A stretch of DNA of 64,000 nucleotides from Haemophilus haemolyticus. GTDB lineage: Bacteria > Pseudomonadota > Gammaproteobacteria > Enterobacterales > Pasteurellaceae. Made by a program: the position numbers and the translations under genes. Below the pieces are notes generated by a model. The model was given only the letters and a program-made list of their open reading frames with translations. It was not told where the DNA came from and did no database searches. This document shows, in pieces, positions 10,483-19,895 of the stretch; positions within the stretch are counted from its first letter, which is position 1; each line of letters opens with the position of its first letter. Where the stretch lies: assembly GCF_003352385.1 (NCBI RefSeq), contig NZ_CP031243.1, positions 970,501-1,034,500 on the forward strand, in the 5' to 3' direction.

Positions 10483-10512
10483 AAAATAAAGCCCATCAAC
10501 ATGATGGGCTCA
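10483..10512 (-). terminator. Terminator-like hairpin downstream of tRNA-Asn
   Basis: GCCCATCA pairs with TGATGGGC around a 3-base loop; on the minus strand it is followed by TTTATTTTTATC. It lies 70-90 bases past the tRNA 3' end and probably ends that transcript. Confidence 0.65.
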
Positions 10513-10579
10513 AAATCTTTTGGTTGCTAATTTAGAATTTGTAAAAGGAGACAAACAAACTCTAAACCAAAAGAAAAAT

Positions 10580-10655
10580 TGGCTCCTCCTGCTGGACTTG
10601 AACCAGCGACATATGGATTAACAGTCCACCGTTCTACCGACTGAACTAAGGAGGA
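10580..10655 (-). tRNA. tRNA-Asn (anticodon GTT)
   Basis: On the minus strand the 76-base sequence folds as a cloverleaf: acceptor TCCTCCT pairs with AGGAGGA before GCCA, the anticodon loop reads CTGTTAA with GTT in the centre, and the T-arm loop is TTCAAGT. The CCA end is encoded. It sits at the left edge of the accessory block with TAA-1, a common position for inserted DNA, although no integrase gene is present. Confidence 0.95.
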
Positions 10656-10916
10656 ATAAACTTTGTATCACAAGGAACAGGGCGCGCATTTTAATGAGGA
10701 GAAAACCTCTTGTCAACAAAAAACTATAGTAATTTAGAGCCAATGTACACATCAATCTATTAAGCTAAATATTTGAACACCTTATCTTTACAAATCTTTA
10801 CAAAAAAACGATGGTTATATCATCATTAATATGACAAAATTCAACGCCTTTTTAGATAGCACAAGTATATCTAAAAGTATTTGGATGTATATAATTTAAC
10901 TTATTTAGGATTATTA

Positions 10917-13900
10917 ATGAACCGCATATTTAAAGTCATTTGGAATAAAACAACACAGAGACAGGAAGTTGTTTCAGAATTAGCGAAAGGTAGTGCAAAA
11001 GCAAGTTCTGCTTCTAATAATACTCAAAAAGCCACAAAACAATTTACCATATCTGTTCTTACAGCTCTTATAACATCAACATTGCTAGCTTCTGTTACCA
11101 ATGCTGCGACTATTAATTACAATGATATACCTAAACAAGGTGTTGCAGTCGTATCAGATCCTAATAGTGAAATTCTGAGAAATGTTGCTCTTGAAGGTTC
11201 AGAAACTTCAGGTGTTTTATCTGCTATAGATGCTGTAGGTACATTAAATCTGATGATGAAACGTTATAAGGGTTTTGTACACGTAAATGCTGAAGGTTAT
11301 AAAAAAGGTACTATAATAGATGATAAAACGACATCGACAGAAAATACAGGTATTTGGGCAGATTGGCTTACAGCTGATGATTCAAAAGTAGCGGCTGAAG
11401 GAAGAAATCCCGGTGCGGTATTTAGTAATAACTTGGGGAAATTTACAGAAAAGTCTGGTGCGCAGGGAACGCGTTCAGTTGCTGTTGGCGTATATGCCAA
11501 TGCCTTAGCAACTGACTCCATTGCTATTGGTTCTCGTGCAAATGTTAATAATTTCTGGGGAACCCAATATCGTGAAGCAGTAAATGGTATTGCTATCGGT
11601 AAGCAAGCACAAGTTGAAGGTTCAACAGGTGCAATTGCTTTTGGTGCAGGTAGTACTATTCTTCGTAATCAGCCATACAATGTGGGTTCAGATAATGCTA
11701 TTGCGATTGGTAATAATAGCAAAATTACAGCTGCAAGCGGTGCAATTGCGATTGGTAACGAAACCAAGATTACTGCAATAGATACAGGTGTTGGTAATGG
11801 TGCAGTGAATGCAATTGCTATTGGTAATGGTGCAGAAGTTGAAAGCAGAAATTCCATTGCTTTAGGTCAGGGTACGAAAGCGAGCGGTGTAAGTTCAATT
11901 GCTTTAGGTGACGGAACAAAGGTAAGCGGTGCAAATACCGTTGCTATTGGTACAAGTGTTACTGCAACAAGAGAAAATTCTGTTGTTATTGGTCAAAATG
12001 CAAGTGCAACGAAAGAAAGGGTTGTCGCCATTGGTGCATATGCAACAGCAGGAGGCGATAGAACTGTAGCAATTGGTCCTGAAGCAACAGCCAATGGCTC
12101 AAGATCTATTGTGATTGGTGGTATTGGTGATGCAAAAGCGACTGCAGAGAAAGACTACTCTATTGTTATCGGTAATGGCGCGCAAGCAACAGATAATGCA
12201 ACATATTCTGTTACTTTAGGTAACAATGCTAAAACAGCTGGAGCGACAGGGATTAGTATCGGTGATCGTGCTCAAGTGGTAGCGTCTGCAGCAAATGGGA
12301 TTGCATTAGGTCAAAGTGCAAAAGCAAATAATGCAGGCGATATTGCCATTGGTCAATCTTCAAGTACATCGACCAAACATACAGTAAGTGATATCAAAAT
12401 TGGTGATGCAACCTTATCTAAAGGCGTTCTTGCAACCGATAATGGCACTGTAAGTTTTGGTAATAACAATATTAAGCGCCAGATTCAAAATGTTGGAGCT
12501 GGTGAAATCTCTGAGACATCTAGTGATGTGGTTACTGGTTCACAACTTTACCATGTAATCAAAGCTGCCGATGAAATTGCTAAAACGGAATATAAGTTCC
12601 AAGTAAATGGCTCGGATATTAAAACTATGAGTAACAAAGGCACATCAGCAGCTAATAATGCTAATAATACGCTTGATTTTAAAGCTGGCGATGGGTTAGA
12701 GGTTGCCTATGAAAACGGAGCTGTAACTTATAAATTAAATTCTGAATCCAAGAAATCTATTGCTGATGCTAAAGCAGCCGCAAAAACAGTAAGTGACAAA
12801 CTAGTTGAGATCAATAAGTCAGTTGAACGAGCAGAAACAGCTGCGAGTAGTGCGGCAAGCTCAGCAACCGCTGCTCAGAACTCAGCGACATCAGCAGCTA
12901 ACTCAGCGACTTCTGCAGCTAACTCAGCAACTTCTGCCGCTAACTCAGCAACTTCTGCCGCTAACTCAGCGACTTCTGCTGCTAACTCAGCAACCGAAGC
13001 AGGTAAATCAGCGACCTCTGCAGCTAACTCTGCAACTTCTGCTGCTAACTCAGCGACCTCTGCTCAGAACTCAGCGACATCAGCGGCTAACTCTGCGACC
13101 TCTGCTGCAAACTCAGCAACATCTGCTCAGAACTCAGCAACTTCTGCTGCTAACTCAGCGACATCAGCTGCTAACTCAGCGACTTCTGCTCAGAACTCAG
13201 CGACATCAGCGGCTGACTCAGCAACTTCTGCTCAGAACTCAGCGACTTCTGCGGCTAACTCAGCGACTTCTGCTCAGAACTCAGCGACATCAGCGGCTAA
13301 CTCAGCGACTTCTGCTGCTAACTCTGCAACCTCTGCGGCTAACTCTGCGACTTCTGCTGCTAACTCAGCGACATCAGCGGCTAACTCTGCAACCTCTGCG
13401 GCTAACTCAGCGACATCAGCTGCTAACTCAGCGACTTCTGCTCAGAACTCAGCGACATCAGCGGCTGACTCAGCAACTTCTGCTCAGAACTCAGCGACTT
13501 CTGCGGCTGACTCTGCGACCTCTGCTCAGAACTCAGCGACATCAGCAGCTAACTCTGCGACTTCTGCAGCTAACTCAGCAACTTCTGCAGCTAACTCAGC
13601 AACTTCTGCCGCTAACTCAGCGACTTCTGCTGCTAACTCAGCAACTTCTGCTGCTAACTCAGCAACTTCTGCAGCTAACTCAGCAACTTCTGCCGCTAAC
13701 TCAGCGACTTCTGCTGCTAACTCAGCGACCTCTGCAGCAAGCTCAGCAACGGAAGCAGGTAAATCAGCTCAATCAGCAGCTAACTCAGCGACATCAGCGG
13801 CTAACTCTGCGACCTCTGCTCAGAACTCAGCGACATCAGCGGCAAGCTCAGCAACAGCTGCTCAGAACTCAGCGACATCAGCAGCTAACTCTGCGACTTC

Positions 13901-16900
13901 TGCAGCTAACTCAGCAACTTCTGCCGCTAACTCAGCAACTTCTGCCGCTAACTCAGCGACTTCTGCTGCTAACTCAGCAACCGAAGCAGGTAAATCAGCG
14001 ACCTCTGCAGCTAACTCTGCAACTTCTGCTGCTAACTCAGCGACCTCTGCTCAGAACTCAGCGACATCAGCGGCTGACTCAGCAACTTCTGCTCAGAACT
14101 CAGCGACTTCTGCGGCTAACTCAGCGACTTCTGCTCAGAACTCAGCGACATCAGCGGCTAACTCAGCGACTTCTGCTGCTAACTCTGCAACCTCTGCGGC
14201 TAACTCTGCGACATCAGCGGCTAACTCAGCGACCTCTGCAGCAAGCTCAGCAACGGAAGCAGGTAAATCAGCTCAATCAGCAGCTAACTCAGCGACATCA
14301 GCGGCTGACTCAGCAACTTCTGCTCAGAACTCAGCGACTTCTGCGGCTAACTCAGCGACTTCTGCTCAGAACTCAGCGACATCAGCGGCTAACTCAGCAA
14401 CTTCTGCAGCTAACTCAGCAACTTCTGCCGCTAACTCAGCGACTTCTGCTGCTAACTCAGCGACCTCTGCAGCAAGCTCAGCAACGGAAGCAGGTAAATC
14501 AGCTCAATCAGCAGCTAACTCAGCGACATCAGCGGCTAACTCTGCGACCTCTGCTCAGAACTCAGCGACATCAGCGGCAAGCTCAGCAACAGCTGCTCAG
14601 AACTCAGCGACATCAGCAGCTAACTCTGCGACTTCTGCAGCTAACTCAGCAACTTCTGCCGCTAACTCAGCAACTTCTGCCGCTAACTCAGCGACTTCTG
14701 CTGCTAACTCAGCAACCGAAGCAGGTAAATCAGCGACCTCTGCAGCTAACTCTGCAACTTCTGCTGCTAACTCAGCGACCTCTGCTCAGAACTCAGCGAC
14801 ATCAGCGGCTAACTCAGCGACCTCTGCTGCAAACTCAGCAACATCTGCTCAGAACTCAGCAACTTCTGCTGCTAACTCAGCGACATCAGCTGCTAACTCA
14901 GCGACTTCTGCTCAGAACTCAGCGACATCAGCGGCTGACTCAGCAACTTCTGCTCAGAACTCAGCGACTTCTGCGGCTGACTCTGCGACCTCTGCTCAGA
15001 ACTCAGCAACTTCTGCTGCTAACTCAGCGACCTCTGCAGCAAGCTCAGCAACGGAAGCAGGTAAATCAGCTCAATCAGCAGCTAACTCAGCGACATCAGC
15101 GGCTAACTCTGCGACCTCTGCTCAGAACTCAGCGACATCAGCGGCAAGCTCAGCAACAGCTGCTCAGAACTCAGCGACATCAGCGGCTAACTCTGCGACC
15201 TCTGCTGCAAACTCAGCAACATCTGCTCAGAACTCAGCGACTTCTGCGGCTAACTCTGCGACTTCTGCTGCTAACTCAGCGACTTCTGCAGCTAACTCTG
15301 CGACCTCTGCAGCAAGCTCAGCAACGGAAGCAGGTAAATCAGCTCAATCAGCAGCTAACTCAGCGACATCAGCGGCTAACTCAGCGACCTCTGCAGCAAG
15401 CTCAGCAACGGAAGCAGGTAAATCAGCTCAATCAGCAGCTAACTCAGCGACATCAGCGGCTAACTCTGCGACCTCTGCTCAGAACTCAGCGACATCAGCG
15501 GCAAGCTCAGCAACAGCTGCTCAGAACTCAGCGACATCAGCAGCTAACTCTGCGACTTCTGCAGCTAACTCAGCAACTTCTGCCGCTAACTCAGCAACTT
15601 CTGCCGCTAACTCAGCGACTTCTGCTGCTAACTCAGCAACCGAAGCAGGTAAATCAGCGACCTCTGCAGCTAACTCTGCAACTTCTGCTGCTAACTCAGC
15701 GACCTCTGCTCAGAACTCAGCGACATCAGCGGCTAACTCTGCGACCTCTGCTGCAAACTCAGCAACATCTGCTCAGAACTCAGCAACTTCTGCTGCTAAC
15801 TCAGCGACATCAGCTGCTAACTCAGCGACTTCTGCTCAGAACTCAGCGACATCAGCGGCTGACTCAGCAACTTCTGCTCAGAACTCAGCGACTTCTGCTG
15901 CTAACTCAGCGACATCAGCGGCTAACTCTGCAACCTCTGCGGCTAACTCAGCGACATCAGCTGCTAACTCAGCGACTTCTGCTCAGAACTCAGCGACATC
16001 AGCGGCTGACTCAGCAACTTCTGCTCAGAACTCAGCGACTTCTGCGGCTGACTCTGCGACCTCTGCTCAGAACTCAGCAACTTCTGCTGCTAACTCAGCG
16101 ACCTCTGCAGCAAGCTCAGCAACGGAAGCAGGTAAATCAGCTCAATCAGCAGCTAACTCAGCGACATCAGCGGCTAACTCTGCGACCTCTGCTCAGAACT
16201 CAGCGACATCAGCGGCAAGCTCAGCAACAGCTGCTCAGAACTCAGCGACATCAGCAGCTAACTCTGCGACTTCTGCAGCTAACTCAGCAACTTCTGCCGC
16301 TAACTCAGCAACTTCTGCCGCTAACTCAGCGACTTCTGCTGCTAACTCAGCAACCGAAGCAGGTAAATCAGCTCAATCAGCAGCTAACTCAGCGACATCA
16401 GCGGCTAACTCTGCGACCTCTGCTCAGAACTCAGCGACATCAGCGGCAAGCTCAGCAACAGCTGCTCAGAACTCAGCGACATCAGCGGCTAACTCAGCGA
16501 CTTCTGCTGCTAACTCAGCAACCGAAGCAGGTAAATCAGCGACCTCTGCAGCTAACTCTGCAACTTCTGCTGCTAACTCAGCGACCTCTGCTCAGAACTC
16601 AGCGACATCAGCGGCTAACTCTGCGACCTCTGCTGCAAACTCAGCAACATCTGCTCAGAACTCAGCAACTTCTGCTGCTAACTCAGCGACATCAGCTGCT
16701 AACTCAGCGACTTCTGCTCAGAACTCAGCGACATCAGCGGCTAACTCAGCGACTTCTGCTGCTAACTCTGCAACCTCTGCGGCTAACTCTGCGACTTCTG
16801 CTGCTAACTCAGCGACATCAGCGGCTAACTCTGCAACCTCTGCGGCTAACTCAGCGACATCAGCGGCTGACTCTGCGACCTCTGCTCAGAACTCAGCGAC

Positions 16901-18503
16901 TTCTGCTGCTAACTCTGCGACATCAGCAGCTAACTCTGCAACTTCTGCTGCTAACTTTGCTACCTCTGCTGCTAACTCTGCGACTTCTGCTGCTAACTCT
17001 GCGACTTCTGCTGCTAACTCTGCGACTTCTGCTGCTAACTCTGCGACCTCTGCTCAGAACTCAGCGACTTCTGCCGCTAACTCAGCGACATCAGCAGCTA
17101 ACTCAGCAACTGAAGCAGGTAAATCAGCGACCTCTGCAGCAAGCTCAGCAACCGCTGCTCAGAACTCAGCGACATCAGCAGCTAACTCTGCGACCTCTGC
17201 TGCTAACTCTGCAACTTCTGCTGCTAACTCTGCGACTTCTGCTGCTAACTCAGCAACCGAAGCTGGTAAATCAGCGACCTCTGCGGCAAGCTCAGCAACT
17301 GAAGCAGGTAAATCAGCGACCTCTGCCGCTAACTCTGCAACTTCTGCTGCTAACTCAGCAACTTCTGCTCAGAACTCAGCGACATCAGCAGCTAACTCTG
17401 CAACTTCTGCTGCTAACTCTGCGACTTCTGCTGCTAACTCTGCGACTTCTGCTGCTAACTCAGCGACCTCTGCTCAGAACTCAGCGACTTCTGCCGCTAA
17501 CTCAGCGACATCAGCAGCTAACTCTGCGACTTCTGCTGCTAACTCTGCTACCTCTGCTGCTAACTCAGCAACTGAAGCAGGTAAATCAGCGACCTCTGCA
17601 GCAAGCTCAGCAACCGCTGCTCAGAACTTAGCGACATCAGCAGCTAACTCTGCTACCTCTGCTGCTAACTCAGCAACTGAAGCAGGTAAATCAGCGACCT
17701 CTGCAGCAAGCTCAGCAACCGCTGCTCAGAACTCAGCGACATCAGCAGCTAACTCTGCAACTTCTGCTGCTAACTCAGCGACCTCTGCTCAGAACTCAGC
17801 AACTTCTGCTCAGAACTCAGCGACATCAGCGGCAAGTGCAGCAGAACGTATTGAAAATTCAGGTTTAATCAGTAAAGATGGTAAAACTGCCTTTGCTGCT
17901 GATAACACCAGTAATCGTGATAGTGCTGAAGCAAAAGGTAAGGATGCAACGGCAATGGGATACGGTTCAAAAGCAAGTGGTGAAAACACAACAGCTTTAG
18001 GAAACAATTCTCAAGCATCAGCGCAGAATGCGACAGCAATTGGTCAAGGAGCAAAAGCGAAAGCAGAAAATTCAGTTGCAATTGGACAAGGATCTGTAGC
18101 AAACGAAAAAGATACTGTATCGGTAGGTAATGATGGTTCAAATGGTCAACCTATTGTAAATCGCCGTATTACTAACGTTGCAACGCCTGTTCACAATACA
18201 GATGCAGTAAATAAACAGTATGTTGATAACTCAGTAAATTCAGTTCGTAATGAATTGAAACAAACTGATAAGAAACTTCGTGGAGGTATTGCTGGTGCTG
18301 TTGCAATGGCTAATATTCCTACTGTAAACCGTGCTGGAGGTACAATGATTGGATTAGGAGTCGGTAACTTTAAAGGTCAAAATGCAGTGGCTGTTGGTAT
18401 GAGCAAATCAAGTGATAACAACCGTATCCACTTTAAAGTAAGCGGCTCTGCGACCAGTTCAGGGGATTATGCTGTTGGTGGTGGAATTGGCTATCAATGG
18501 TAA
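10917..18503 (+). CDS. Giant trimeric autotransporter adhesin with SATSAAN heptad stalk (TAA-1)
   Basis: A 2,528-residue type Vc autotransporter is predicted from ATG 10917, which follows AGGA; an upstream TTG at 10881 lacks a ribosome site. Residues 1-25 are an extended signal-peptide region (MNRIFKVIWN, EVVSELAKG), followed by a hydrophobic core and cleavage near TNA/AT at about 63. Residues 200-510 are YadA-type head repeats (AIAIGxxA pattern), then a neck (SSDVVTGSQLYHVI). Residues about 642-2306 are a Ser/Ala/Thr heptad array. A second short YadA-like head, another neck (NTDAVNKQYVD) and a four-strand YadA anchor ending GGGIGYQW complete it. It resembles the Cha adhesin described for cryptic-genospecies Haemophilus, from memory. 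It is predicted to form an outer-membrane trimer. A DUF2827 gene follows. Confidence 0.92.
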   Translation: MNRIFKVIWNKTTQRQEVVSELAKGSAKASSASNNTQKATKQFTISVLTALITSTLLASVTNAATINYNDIPKQGVAVVSDPNSEILRNVALEGSETSGVLSAIDAVGTLNLMMKRYKGFVHVNAEGYKKGTIIDDKTTSTENTGIWADWLTADDSKVAAEGRNPGAVFSNNLGKFTEKSGAQGTRSVAVGVYANALATDSIAIGSRANVNNFWGTQYREAVNGIAIGKQAQVEGSTGAIAFGAGSTILRNQPYNVGSDNAIAIGNNSKITAASGAIAIGNETKITAIDTGVGNGAVNAIAIGNGAEVESRNSIALGQGTKASGVSSIALGDGTKVSGANTVAIGTSVTATRENSVVIGQNASATKERVVAIGAYATAGGDRTVAIGPEATANGSRSIVIGGIGDAKATAEKDYSIVIGNGAQATDNATYSVTLGNNAKTAGATGISIGDRAQVVASAANGIALGQSAKANNAGDIAIGQSSSTSTKHTVSDIKIGDATLSKGVLATDNGTVSFGNNNIKRQIQNVGAGEISETSSDVVTGSQLYHVIKAADEIAKTEYKFQVNGSDIKTMSNKGTSAANNANNTLDFKAGDGLEVAYENGAVTYKLNSESKKSIADAKAAAKTVSDKLVEINKSVERAETAASSAASSATAAQNSATSAANSATSAANSATSAANSATSAANSATSAANSATEAGKSATSAANSATSAANSATSAQNSATSAANSATSAANSATSAQNSATSAANSATSAANSATSAQNSATSAADSATSAQNSATSAANSATSAQNSATSAANSATSAANSATSAANSATSAANSATSAANSATSAANSATSAANSATSAQNSATSAADSATSAQNSATSAADSATSAQNSATSAANSATSAANSATSAANSATSAANSATSAANSATSAANSATSAANSATSAANSATSAANSATSAASSATEAGKSAQSAANSATSAANSATSAQNSATSAASSATAAQNSATSAANSATSAANSATSAANSATSAANSATSAANSATEAGKSATSAANSATSAANSATSAQNSATSAADSATSAQNSATSAANSATSAQNSATSAANSATSAANSATSAANSATSAANSATSAASSATEAGKSAQSAANSATSAADSATSAQNSATSAANSATSAQNSATSAANSATSAANSATSAANSATSAANSATSAASSATEAGKSAQSAANSATSAANSATSAQNSATSAASSATAAQNSATSAANSATSAANSATSAANSATSAANSATSAANSATEAGKSATSAANSATSAANSATSAQNSATSAANSATSAANSATSAQNSATSAANSATSAANSATSAQNSATSAADSATSAQNSATSAADSATSAQNSATSAANSATSAASSATEAGKSAQSAANSATSAANSATSAQNSATSAASSATAAQNSATSAANSATSAANSATSAQNSATSAANSATSAANSATSAANSATSAASSATEAGKSAQSAANSATSAANSATSAASSATEAGKSAQSAANSATSAANSATSAQNSATSAASSATAAQNSATSAANSATSAANSATSAANSATSAANSATSAANSATEAGKSATSAANSATSAANSATSAQNSATSAANSATSAANSATSAQNSATSAANSATSAANSATSAQNSATSAADSATSAQNSATSAANSATSAANSATSAANSATSAANSATSAQNSATSAADSATSAQNSATSAADSATSAQNSATSAANSATSAASSATEAGKSAQSAANSATSAANSATSAQNSATSAASSATAAQNSATSAANSATSAANSATSAANSATSAANSATSAANSATEAGKSAQSAANSATSAANSATSAQNSATSAASSATAAQNSATSAANSATSAANSATEAGKSATSAANSATSAANSATSAQNSATSAANSATSAANSATSAQNSATSAANSATSAANSATSAQNSATSAANSATSAANSATSAANSATSAANSATSAANSATSAANSATSAADSATSAQNSATSAANSATSAANSATSAANFATSAANSATSAANSATSAANSATSAANSATSAQNSATSAANSATSAANSATEAGKSATSAASSATAAQNSATSAANSATSAANSATSAANSATSAANSATEAGKSATSAASSATEAGKSATSAANSATSAANSATSAQNSATSAANSATSAANSATSAANSATSAANSATSAQNSATSAANSATSAANSATSAANSATSAANSATEAGKSATSAASSATAAQNLATSAANSATSAANSATEAGKSATSAASSATAAQNSATSAANSATSAANSATSAQNSATSAQNSATSAASAAERIENSGLISKDGKTAFAADNTSNRDSAEAKGKDATAMGYGSKASGENTTALGNNSQASAQNATAIGQGAKAKAENSVAIGQGSVANEKDTVSVGNDGSNGQPIVNRRITNVATPVHNTDAVNKQYVDNSVNSVRNELKQTDKKLRGGIAGAVAMANIPTVNRAGGTMIGLGVGNFKGQNAVAVGMSKSSDNNRIHFKVSGSATSSGDYAVGGGIGYQW
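12841..17835 (+). repeat. 21-nt heptad repeat array (about 238 units) with higher-order blocks
   Basis: The array encodes seven-residue units, mostly SATSAAN, with variants SATSAQN, SATSAAD, SATSAAS, SATAAQN, SATEAGK and SAQSAAN. All units are 21 bases, so gain or loss keeps the frame. Units differ mainly by synonymous choices (tca/tct, gcg/gca, gct/gcc/gcg). Larger blocks recur nearly identically; the block starting with the SATEAGKSAQSAAN pair appears near 13745, 14250, 14480, 15050, 15325, 15405 and 16125. GC is about 50%, well above neighbouring DNA. Two lone missense units stand out: AANFATS near 16955 and AQNLATS near 17628. Confidence 0.95.
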
Positions 18504-18525
18504 TCTATTCTAAATCATAATGAGG

Positions 18526-18557
18526 AAATCACTCTGGGAAACCAGAGTGATTTTATT
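18526..18557 (+). terminator. Terminator between TAA-1 and the DUF2827 gene
   Basis: AAATCACTCTGG and CCAGAGTGATTT form a 12-bp stem around GAAA, followed by TATTAT. It would limit read-through from TAA-1, so the next gene probably has its own promoter or depends on partial read-through. Confidence 0.75.
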
Positions 18558-18634
18558 ATGTACCTTGCATATAAAATAAATAATCTTAATGCCTTGTAAA
18601 ACTCTTTATATAGTAAACCTAAGCAGGAGATATC

Positions 18635-19771
18635 ATGAAAAAATATAAAATTGGGATCACCTTTAACTTAGAAGGTAACGTGACAGATATCTGGGCAAAT
18701 GGTGTAAATCAGAATGTCATCCATCTTTGTCACTTATTTCAACACTCAGAGCTTATTGATGAAGTGGTTTTAGTTTCCTGGGGGCCTGAAAAACGGACTT
18801 CCCCTCCTGAAGGATTCATGCTTAACGAAATGAATCTCAAATTTGCCTATATCGAAGATGTTATTGAAAGCCTTGATTTACTAATTGAAGGAACTTTGAT
18901 CATTGAATCACATCAAGTAACTCGCATGCATGAACATGGAGGTAAAGTAGTTAGTTACAAAATGGGAAATGATTTTATTATAGATATAGAAAATTTCTTA
19001 TTTGATAAAAAGGCTGGGAGAGTATTTAATGGAACAACATTCGATGCGGTATGGATGATCCCACAACATGAAAATACTTGTAAATCTTATTTCTCAATCA
19101 TGTATCGTTGCCCATCTTATGTTGTCCCTCCCATTTGGTCGCCAGTCTTTTGTGATCAAGTCATTAAGCGTATTAAAGAACAACATAATTTAGATTTTGG
19201 GTATAAACCTAATTCAGATAAAAAGGCAAAGCGTATAGCATCTTTTGAAGCAAATATTAATGTAGTTAAAAATAGCTTTACACCTATTTTGATTGCGGAA
19301 CAAGCCTACCGAGAACACCCAAATAAAATTCAACATGTTTATATGTGTAATACCTATGACAAAAAAGATAATCCAACCTTTTTCAATTTTATTGGACACA
19401 CTAATTTAGTAAAAGACGGAATAATGACTGTCGAAGGTCGTTATCAAATGCCTGATTTTTTAACACGTTATGTAGATATAGTGTTAAGTCATCAATGGGA
19501 AAATGGTTTAAATTATGCGTATAATGATGCGCTATATGGAGGATATCCATTTATTCATAACTCAAAACTAATTCCTAAAGGTGTTGGATATTATTATGAT
19601 CAATTTGATGCTTTTGAAGGTGCTAAAGTATTACTTGATGTAATAGATAACCATGACAAGCATCATGAAGAATATGTTAAACGTGCAAATGAATATTTAG
19701 ATTCTCAGCTGCCAACCAACCCAGTTAATATTTATATGTATGAGAAAGAGCTTAAGCGGTTATTTTCTTAA
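18635..19771 (+). CDS. DUF2827-family glycosyltransferase-like protein
   Basis: A 378-residue cytoplasmic protein (no signal peptide or membrane helix) with the pattern I associate with DUF2827: an N-terminal Rossmann-like strand with Gly (KIGITFNLEGN), YKMGNDFIIDIE near residue 110, and the C-terminal SHQWENGLNYAYNDALYGGYPFIHNS region typical of GT-B-type donor sites. ATG 18635 is preceded by AGGAG. It lies 131 bases after the TAA-1 stop on the same strand, which suggests that it modifies TAA-1. Family assignment is by pattern recall. Glycosyltransferase activity and the acceptor are inferences. Confidence 0.65.
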   Translation: MKKYKIGITFNLEGNVTDIWANGVNQNVIHLCHLFQHSELIDEVVLVSWGPEKRTSPPEGFMLNEMNLKFAYIEDVIESLDLLIEGTLIIESHQVTRMHEHGGKVVSYKMGNDFIIDIENFLFDKKAGRVFNGTTFDAVWMIPQHENTCKSYFSIMYRCPSYVVPPIWSPVFCDQVIKRIKEQHNLDFGYKPNSDKKAKRIASFEANINVVKNSFTPILIAEQAYREHPNKIQHVYMCNTYDKKDNPTFFNFIGHTNLVKDGIMTVEGRYQMPDFLTRYVDIVLSHQWENGLNYAYNDALYGGYPFIHNSKLIPKGVGYYYDQFDAFEGAKVLLDVIDNHDKHHEEYVKRANEYLDSQLPTNPVNIYMYEKELKRLFS

Positions 19772-19786
19772 TCTATCTTATAAAAA

Positions 19787-19895
19787 ATGATCTGACCCCA
19801 AAAAGTTAGACTGATTTAGTTCAAGGACTGAGTTCTGTAATTTACAGGGCTCAGTCCTTTTAGTTTCCCCTGAATGTGCTCATGATTATAATAAA
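19787..19895 (+). mobile_element. Remnant of an older insertion sequence (IS3/IS150-like end)
   Basis: The segment starts with CTGACCCCAAAAAGTTAGAC, which resembles IS3/IS150-group terminal repeats, and contains a long hairpin (AAGGACTGAG at 19823-19832 with CTCAGTCCTT at 19850-19859). No transposase remains. IS1016 abuts its right side. The assignment rests on recalled end sequence only. Confidence 0.4.

Noticed and set aside
12805..17631. A second 1,608-codon open frame across the TAA-1 repeat (LTQ/LLP-rich product)
   Set aside because: It is a by-product of a 21-nt repeat with no stop in that frame; it has no start context or domain and ends within the repeat.
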